Positions 59,577 to 64,000 of a stretch of DNA of 64,000 nucleotides are shown here, in pieces. The DNA is from Bradyrhizobium rifense (lineage in GTDB: Bacteria > Pseudomonadota > Alphaproteobacteria > Rhizobiales > Xanthobacteraceae). Numbering within the stretch: position 1 is the first letter of the stretch; every line of letters begins with the position of its first letter. The stretch covers positions 16,728 to 80,727 of the forward strand of contig NZ_VSSS01000062.1 of the NCBI RefSeq assembly GCF_008123425.1, read 5' to 3'. The position numbers and the translations under genes were made by a program. Under the pieces are notes generated by a model. The model searched no databases, was not told where the DNA came from, and saw only the letters and a list, made by a program, of their open reading frames with translations.

Positions 59577-60752
59577 TCAGGGCTTCAATACGACCTTGAC
59601 GCAGGAGTCCCGCTTGTCGCGAAATACCTGGTACATCTCTGGACCTCGTTCCAAAGGGACCGTATGCGTGATCACGAAGGATGGATCGATCTCACCTTGT
59701 TCGATCCGGCGAAGCAGGTCGTCGGTCCAGCGGTTGACGTGCGTCTGTCCCGTGCGCATTGTCAGCCCTTTGTTCATGAAAGCGCCCATCGGAATCTTGT
59801 CGGAGAAGCCGCTGTAGACGCCCGCAACGGAGATAATGCCGCCGGGACGGCAGACATAGATCATCTCACGCAGCACATGCGGTCGATCGCTTTCGAGCAT
59901 CACCATCTGCTTGGCGCGGTCGAGCAGCGTATCCGGTTGCGAGGCCATGACATGCGATTCCATGCCGGTCGCATCGATGCACTTCTCCGGCCCCCTGCCG
60001 TCGGTCAGATGGTCGAGCCGCTCGAGAACGCTTTCGGTCTCGAAGTTGATGGTCGTGGCGCCGCCGGCCTCAGCCATGCTCAGTCGTTCCGGGATGCAGT
60101 CGATGGCGATGACCTGATTTGCACCGAGCAGGATGGCGCTGCGGATCGTCATCTGGCCCACTGGCCCGCAGCCCCAGATCGCAACGGTGTCGGTGGGCTC
60201 TATGTCGCAATGAACGGCCGCCTGCCAGCCCGTCGGGAAGATGTCGCTGAGAAACAGCAACTGCTCGTCAGGAATGCCGTCGGGAACCTTGATGTGCGTG
60301 GCATCGGCAAACGGCACGCGCAGATATTCCGCCTGGCCGCCCGGATAGCCGCCGGTCAGATGCGTGTAACCGAACAGGCCGGCGGTGGTGTGTCCGAACA
60401 CCTTGTCGCCCAGCTGCCGCTTGCGGTTGGTGGTCTCGCAGACCGAAAAATTGCCGCGTTTGCATTGATCGCATTCGCCGCAAATGATGGTGAAAGGCAC
60501 GACGATGCGATCGCCCTTCTTGAGCTTGCCATCCACGCCTGAGCCGACCTCGACGACTTCTCCCATGGTCTCATGTCCCATGATGTCGCCGGGCAGCATC
60601 CCCGGGATGAAGTTGTGGAACAGGTGCAGGTCCGAGCCGCAGATGGCGCAACTCGTGACCTTGATGATGGCATCACGCGGATCCTGAATTTCCGGATCGG
60701 TCACCGTGTCGCACCGGATGTCCTCCTTGCCGTGCCAAACGAGCGCTTTCAT
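59577..60752 (-). CDS. Zinc-dependent alcohol dehydrogenase (formaldehyde-dehydrogenase-like)
   Basis: A 391-residue MDR enzyme: catalytic zinc Cys in SCAICGSDLHLFHNF, GHETMGEVVEVG, structural zinc cysteines CGECDQCKRGNFSVC, and NAD-binding AIWGCGPVGQMTIRSAILLGA. The long insert (RQLGDKVFGHTTAGLFGYTHLTGGYPGGQAEYL) is that of the glutathione-independent formaldehyde dehydrogenase group. Substrate uncertain. ATG 60752 with GGAGA upstream is chosen over a start four residues earlier. Confidence 0.92.
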   Translation of the reverse strand: MKALVWHGKEDIRCDTVTDPEIQDPRDAIIKVTSCAICGSDLHLFHNFIPGMLPGDIMGHETMGEVVEVGSGVDGKLKKGDRIVVPFTIICGECDQCKRGNFSVCETTNRKRQLGDKVFGHTTAGLFGYTHLTGGYPGGQAEYLRVPFADATHIKVPDGIPDEQLLFLSDIFPTGWQAAVHCDIEPTDTVAIWGCGPVGQMTIRSAILLGANQVIAIDCIPERLSMAEAGGATTINFETESVLERLDHLTDGRGPEKCIDATGMESHVMASQPDTLLDRAKQMVMLESDRPHVLREMIYVCRPGGIISVAGVYSGFSDKIPMGAFMNKGLTMRTGQTHVNRWTDDLLRRIEQGEIDPSFVITHTVPLERGPEMYQVFRDKRDSCVKVVLKP

Positions 60753-60914
60753 GCATGTCTCCAACTTGGGCTTGACGCATCTAAGTCGAGCAACAAACGA
60801 TGGTTGCTATAGAGGCTTCAAAAAATCGCTGACGATTGCGAGGTTTCGTGAGATTTGGAACGAGCCGCTGGCGAAGCGATTGAGCGGGATCAACGAACGT
60901 CGAAGGACCCGCTC

Positions 60915-61697
60915 ATGCCAGCCAATCAGTTTGCCGTCGTCACCGGAGCTTCCACCGGCATCGGTCTGGAACTCGCCAAATGCTGCGCCAAGGCCGGCTT
61001 CGATCTTGTGATCGCGGCCGATGAACTGGCGATCCAGAAAGCGGCCGACGAGCTTCGCAGTCTCGGCGCGAAGGTCGAGCCTGTCCAAGCTGATCTTTCA
61101 ACGACCGAGGGTATCGACAAGCTGTGTGGCGTGGTTGGAAACCGGCCGATCGACGCGCTGCTGGCCAACGCCGGAGTAGGCCTCGGCAAGGCGTTCCTCG
61201 ATCAGGATTTCGGGCGCATCCGGCGCGTCATCGACACCAACATTAGCGGGACACTTTACCTGATCCATCGGGCAGGCAACGAGATGCTTCGGCGCAAGAG
61301 CGGACGTATCCTGATTACGGGCTCGATCGCGGGATTCATGCCCGGCAGTTTCCAGGCGGTCTACAATGGTACGAAGGCGTTCCTGGACTCGTTTTCCTTC
61401 GCGCTCCGGGAGGAACTGCGCGATTCCGGCATCACTGTCACGTGCCTGATGCCGGGCGCAACGGAGACCGAGTTCTTCCGCCGGGCCGACATGATGGATA
61501 CCAAGGTTGGGACCGAGGAAAAGGACGACCCTGCCGATGTCGCGAAGGCCGGCTTTGAGGCGATGATGAGCGGAGAATCCGACATCGTGACCGGCTTCAA
61601 GAATAAGGTCCAGACCACCGTCGCCAACGTCACGCCGAACGAGCTGCTTGCCAGGCAGCACCGCAAGATGGCCGAGCCCGGTACCGCGAAATCCTAG
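60915..61697 (+). CDS. SDR family oxidoreductase
   Basis: A 260-residue SDR: VVTGASTGIGLELAKCCAKAG, LLANAG for the NNAG motif, catalytic Ser in LITGSIAGF and YNGTKAFLDSF (YxxxK). The group (DltE/YqjQ type) often reduces short ketones or acyl groups. AAGGA lies before the ATG. It is read away from the zinc alcohol dehydrogenase. Confidence 0.9.
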   Translation: MPANQFAVVTGASTGIGLELAKCCAKAGFDLVIAADELAIQKAADELRSLGAKVEPVQADLSTTEGIDKLCGVVGNRPIDALLANAGVGLGKAFLDQDFGRIRRVIDTNISGTLYLIHRAGNEMLRRKSGRILITGSIAGFMPGSFQAVYNGTKAFLDSFSFALREELRDSGITVTCLMPGATETEFFRRADMMDTKVGTEEKDDPADVAKAGFEAMMSGESDIVTGFKNKVQTTVANVTPNELLARQHRKMAEPGTAKS

Positions 61698-61824
61698 AGC
61701 GGACCGAGCGAGATCCCTCGCGGCCCCCAAAAAATGTGACAGCAGCAAGCTGCGGATTCACATTTCATAATGCCGATCCTATTCCCGCGGTCAAAACTCG
61801 CGCTGTGGAACGAGGCTGTGGGCG

Positions 61825-61914
61825 ATGGACCAGGTGGAACGGTTTTTTGTCGGCACTGCGATTGCCGGCTTTGTGATGATGGTCGCAGCGCTGGCCTGGA
61901 TGGCTGTGGCCTGA
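61825..61914 (+). CDS. Possible single-helix membrane peptide (29 aa)
   Basis: MDQVERFFVGTAIAGFVMMV and AALAWMAVA form one membrane helix with a charged start; GAGG lies nine bases before the ATG. Composition is that of a true membrane peptide, but coding of so short a frame is uncertain. Confidence 0.4.
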   Translation: MDQVERFFVGTAIAGFVMMVAALAWMAVA

Positions 61915-61968
61915 CAAGCAATCACGGCGTCTCGCCTTTTGGCGAGCGCGATGACCGCCAAGGCCAGC

Positions 61969-62163
61969 TCATTTGTCCAGCCCCGCTTCGGCACGGAGCT
62001 TGTCGATCAACTCGGAGGCTTGCGCCTTGGTGAGCTGGCTCTCGGTCGGGTCCGGCTGGTGGGACTGCTCACTCAGAGTCTTGAGGTAAGAGGCTTGCGC
62101 GCCGGTCATCGGATCATCCCCGGACACCCACTCACTCGGATCCTTCTCGGTATTGTCTGCCAT
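61969..62163 (-). CDS. DUF3072 family small protein
   Basis: A 64-residue protein: MADNTEKDPSEWVSGDDPMT, then GAQASYLKTLSEQ and TKAQASELIDKLRAEAG. The pattern DPMTGAQxSYLKTLxEQ...LTKAxASExIDxL defines DUF3072. It is predicted helical and soluble. A perfect EcfG-type promoter lies upstream, consistent with a general-stress protein. Confidence 0.9.
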   Translation of the reverse strand: MADNTEKDPSEWVSGDDPMTGAQASYLKTLSEQSHQPDPTESQLTKAQASELIDKLRAEAGLDK

Positions 62164-62189
62164 CGTGATCTCCCATGTTCATTTCGCTC

Positions 62190-62214
62190 AACGCGGCACC
62201 TGCGCATCTGTTCC
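62190..62214 (-). promoter_or_regulatory. EcfG-type promoter (GGAAC-N16-CGTT) for the DUF3072 gene
   Basis: On the minus strand GGAAC (62214-62210) and CGTT (62193-62190), spacing 16 nt, 27 nt before the ATG. Confidence 0.7.
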
Positions 62215-62459
62215 CCGTTCGTTCTTCGCGGAGCCTGAGAACAGGCCCGGGATTTTTCCGCTGGCAGGTCACGACGCAACTAGCCGAAATCGCGAAAATC
62301 TCGGGGTAGATTAACCTATCCAAATGCGGGAACGCGGCCTGCGCCTGAAGCTGAGGGTGGTGCCGCTGGTCTCCCAATGGCGGCATGATCCCGGCTCCGG
62401 TGCCATACCTCCCGCCGGGGCCGGTTTCCCTCCTTCCAGAAAAAGCCGTGGAAGCGCAG

Positions 62460-62666
62460 ATGACCGCCACACGCAAGCGAACGAAACAGACGCAATCGCT
62501 CCAGCAGCGATTGCTGACATCGGCCGACAAGGCCCGCGAGCGCGCGCAGCACATGCCGCCGGGCAAGGCACGAGACATATTGCTGCGACGTGCGATGCAG
62601 AACGAAGTGACTTCCAGCCTGACGGATTGGCTGAGTGCGCCCGTGTACAGGAGATCGGCCGAGTGA
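62460..62666 (+). CDS. Small helical protein, paralogue of the one at 24220
   Basis: A 68-residue protein starting MTATRKRTKQTQSLQQRLLT; KQTxSLQ-[QE]-R, an amphipathic helix, PPGKARDILLRRAM and a final helix correspond to the protein at 24220. GGAAG lies before the ATG. It is followed two bases later by another small gene, so they form a pair. Confidence 0.75.
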   Translation: MTATRKRTKQTQSLQQRLLTSADKARERAQHMPPGKARDILLRRAMQNEVTSSLTDWLSAPVYRRSAE

Positions 62667-62668
62667 CC

Positions 62669-62884
62669 ATGCACAGCATAAGGCATTACCGCGCTTTCCA
62701 GATTGATTTGGACGGAAATGTTTTTGGCTGCATCAATCTCGTCTGTAGCGACGACGAGGAGGCCAAACGCGAGGCTGCTTCGCTCGTGCTCACCCATCGT
62801 ATCGAGCTATGGCGTCTCGATAGGCGGATCGCACAATTCGACCTGCCTGCCGAGAGCGCTCACGCCGCCGCCTTCATCCGCTAG
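62669..62884 (+). CDS. Small hypothetical protein
   Basis: A 71-residue protein, MHSIRHYRAFQIDLDGNVFG onward. The form (YxxFxIDxDGxVFGxxxxxCxDDEEAxREA) recalls the DUF6894 turn-helix layout, with D-x-D-G and a helix ending in a charged part, but the start differs. It is translationally close to the preceding small helical gene. Confidence 0.7.
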   Translation: MHSIRHYRAFQIDLDGNVFGCINLVCSDDEEAKREAASLVLTHRIELWRLDRRIAQFDLPAESAHAAAFIR

Positions 62885-62998
62885 TTCGAAATTGGATCGC
62901 GCCTGCTCCCCCTGCGGCTCGGAACTGCGCGTTGCGGCTTGGGTTGGTTGAAGACTTGCGCGCATCGCGAGTTCGAAACCGAAGGCAGGTTCAGCGCT

Positions 62999-63916
62999 AT
63001 GGCTCGCCACAACGAAACAAGCGCGGCAATGCCGCTTGATTGCGTGATCATCGGCGGCGGTCCGGCTGGATTGATGGCTGCGATCTATCTTGCACGATTT
63101 CGGCGCCGCGTATGCGTCGTCGACGCCGGTGCAAGTCGCGCTGGCTTGATTCCGCGCAGCCATAATGTTCCTGGTTTCACGCACGGCTTGTCCGGCAGTG
63201 ACCTGCTTGCACGGATGTCAGCGCAATTGGCCGACCTTCAGGTACCGCGAGTCACCGCCGAGGTCACTCACCTGGCGCCGAGCCAGAACGGCTTTCGCGC
63301 CGCTTGGGCCGGAGGCGAAGCCGAAGCCAAGGCTGTCGTGCTGGCCTGCGGGATCGTGGACAATCATCCGCCATTCGAAGAGTGGCGGGTGGCGGTCGCC
63401 GACGGTCTTTTGCGCTACTGCCCGGTTTGCGATGCGTACGAAGCGATCGACCGCCGGATCGGTGTCGTCGGTCCGCCGGCGCACGCCGCAGGCAAGGCTC
63501 TGTTCCTGCGCGGTTACTCTCGGGACGTGACCATGCTCGCGACCGCGCCTGCTGATGCCGAAGCAAGATCGCGGCTGACCGCGGCCGGCGTGGAGGTCGT
63601 GGATGCCGGCGATGTGCAGTTGAAGGGCCGGGGTTGCAGGCTCGAAGCCTGCTTCAACGGAGGTAATACCGCGGAATTCGAGGTCGTCTACCCGGCGATG
63701 GGAGCGGAGGTGCGCTCGCGGCTCGCGCTATCGCTCGGCGCGGAACATACAACAGATGGATATCTCAGGATTGATGATCATCAGCGCACCTCCGTGGATG
63801 GCCTGTATGGCATCGGGGACGTCGTGACCGATCTTCATCAGATATCGGTCGCGTTCGGTCACGCGGCGGTGGCTGCCTGTGCGATCCACAGCAGCCTGCC
63901 CCGACGTCTCGTATAA
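62999..63916 (+). CDS. NAD(P)/FAD-dependent oxidoreductase, thioredoxin-reductase-like
   Basis: A 305-residue flavoprotein: FAD-binding VIIGGGPAGLMAAIYLARF, redox-type motif YCPVCDAYEA (CPVC where TrxB has CATC) and final YGIGDVVTDLHQISVAFGHAAVAA. The NAD(P)-binding loop is degenerate: GVVGPPAHAAGKALFL replaces the usual GGGxSAxE. It may therefore take electrons from another donor, or use the pyridine nucleotide weakly. ATG 62999 is used; ATG 63029 is also possible. Confidence 0.87.
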   Translation: MARHNETSAAMPLDCVIIGGGPAGLMAAIYLARFRRRVCVVDAGASRAGLIPRSHNVPGFTHGLSGSDLLARMSAQLADLQVPRVTAEVTHLAPSQNGFRAAWAGGEAEAKAVVLACGIVDNHPPFEEWRVAVADGLLRYCPVCDAYEAIDRRIGVVGPPAHAAGKALFLRGYSRDVTMLATAPADAEARSRLTAAGVEVVDAGDVQLKGRGCRLEACFNGGNTAEFEVVYPAMGAEVRSRLALSLGAEHTTDGYLRIDDHQRTSVDGLYGIGDVVTDLHQISVAFGHAAVAACAIHSSLPRRLV

Positions 63917-63950
63917 GCCGTCGACCCACCATCCGGACGAAGAGAGTGCG

Positions 63951-64000
63951 ATGAGCGGGGAAGAACAATCATCAAGAACCGCCGTCTATGCCGCCCTGGT
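63951..64000 (+). CDS. Cation diffusion facilitator transporter, first 16 residues
   Basis: The frame MSGEEQSSRTAVYAAL continues beyond the window. RTAVYAAL is the usual start of CDF family metal transporters in this genus, before the first membrane helix. Only the start is visible, 34 nt after the flavoprotein gene. Confidence 0.5.
   Translation, partial: MSGEEQSSRTAVYAAL

Noticed and set aside
58962..60542. 526-codon plus-strand frame across the DUF4267-like and alcohol dehydrogenase genes
   Set aside because: Opposite two well-supported genes; no family resemblance or start signal.
1..64000. CRISPR arrays, rRNA genes or insertion sequences
   Set aside because: No regularly spaced repeats, rRNA sequence or transposase motifs were seen on reading.

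Overview
The window looks like chromosome from a Bradyrhizobium-type alphaproteobacterium. The evidence is high GC, many small proteins typical of that group (DUF6894, DUF3551, DUF3072), a caa3-like oxidase cluster, and at least eleven promoter-like sites of the EcfG general-stress type (GGAAC, a 16-17 nt gap, then CGTT or a close variant).

Region 1 (1-8.85 kb) is an integrated element whose left end lies outside the window. It carries a tyrosine integrase, two AlpA-like regulators, a primase-helicase broken at its P-loop, and a class 2 OLD nuclease coupled to a UvrD-like helicase, a Gabija-like defence pair cut by the window edge. It ends at what looks like the displaced 3' half of a tRNA-Tyr gene, the probable attachment site.

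Region 2 (8.9-20 kb) is ordinary backbone with decay: a luciferase-like monooxygenase, a quinone reductase with an in-frame amber stop, a UvrD helicase, a TMEM175-like channel, a YCII protein, tRNA-Gly(TCC), SDR and glyoxalase remnants, a phosphoesterase and several very small proteins.

Region 3 (20-37 kb) is respiratory and periplasmic oxidation. It has a membrane glucose dehydrogenase (gcd). A second set is a heme-binding protein followed by a lanthanide-type PQQ alcohol dehydrogenase, a periplasmic binding protein and two cytochromes c. Upstream of it lies an oxidase operon (subunit II fused to cytochrome c, subunit I, subunit III, a small membrane protein, CtaG). Small stress proteins and a Crp/Fnr regulator lie between.

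Region 4 (37-56.6 kb) is the most unusual part. Pyrophosphatase, a Mn-catalase/DUF892 fusion and a GH13 glucosidase are followed by a block of fourteen genes on the minus strand, mostly joined by 1-4 nt overlaps and running from a perfect EcfG-type promoter at 56.55 kb. In transcription order these are inositol-3-phosphate synthase, a histidine phosphatase, a CgeB-like glycosyltransferase, a sugar nucleotidyltransferase, a methyltransferase, an apparently circularly permuted glycosidase, phosphopentomutase, two NAD-dependent epimerases, a B12-binding radical SAM protein, a GT4 glycosyltransferase, three more CgeB-like glycosyltransferases and UDP-glucuronate decarboxylase. The set suggests a stress-induced inositol- and pentose-containing glycoconjugate of unknown structure.

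Region 5 (56.8-64 kb) holds a GT9-like protein, a second Crp/Fnr regulator, a zinc alcohol dehydrogenase with a small membrane partner, an SDR, small stress proteins, a thioredoxin-reductase-like flavoprotein and the start of a cation-diffusion-facilitator gene.
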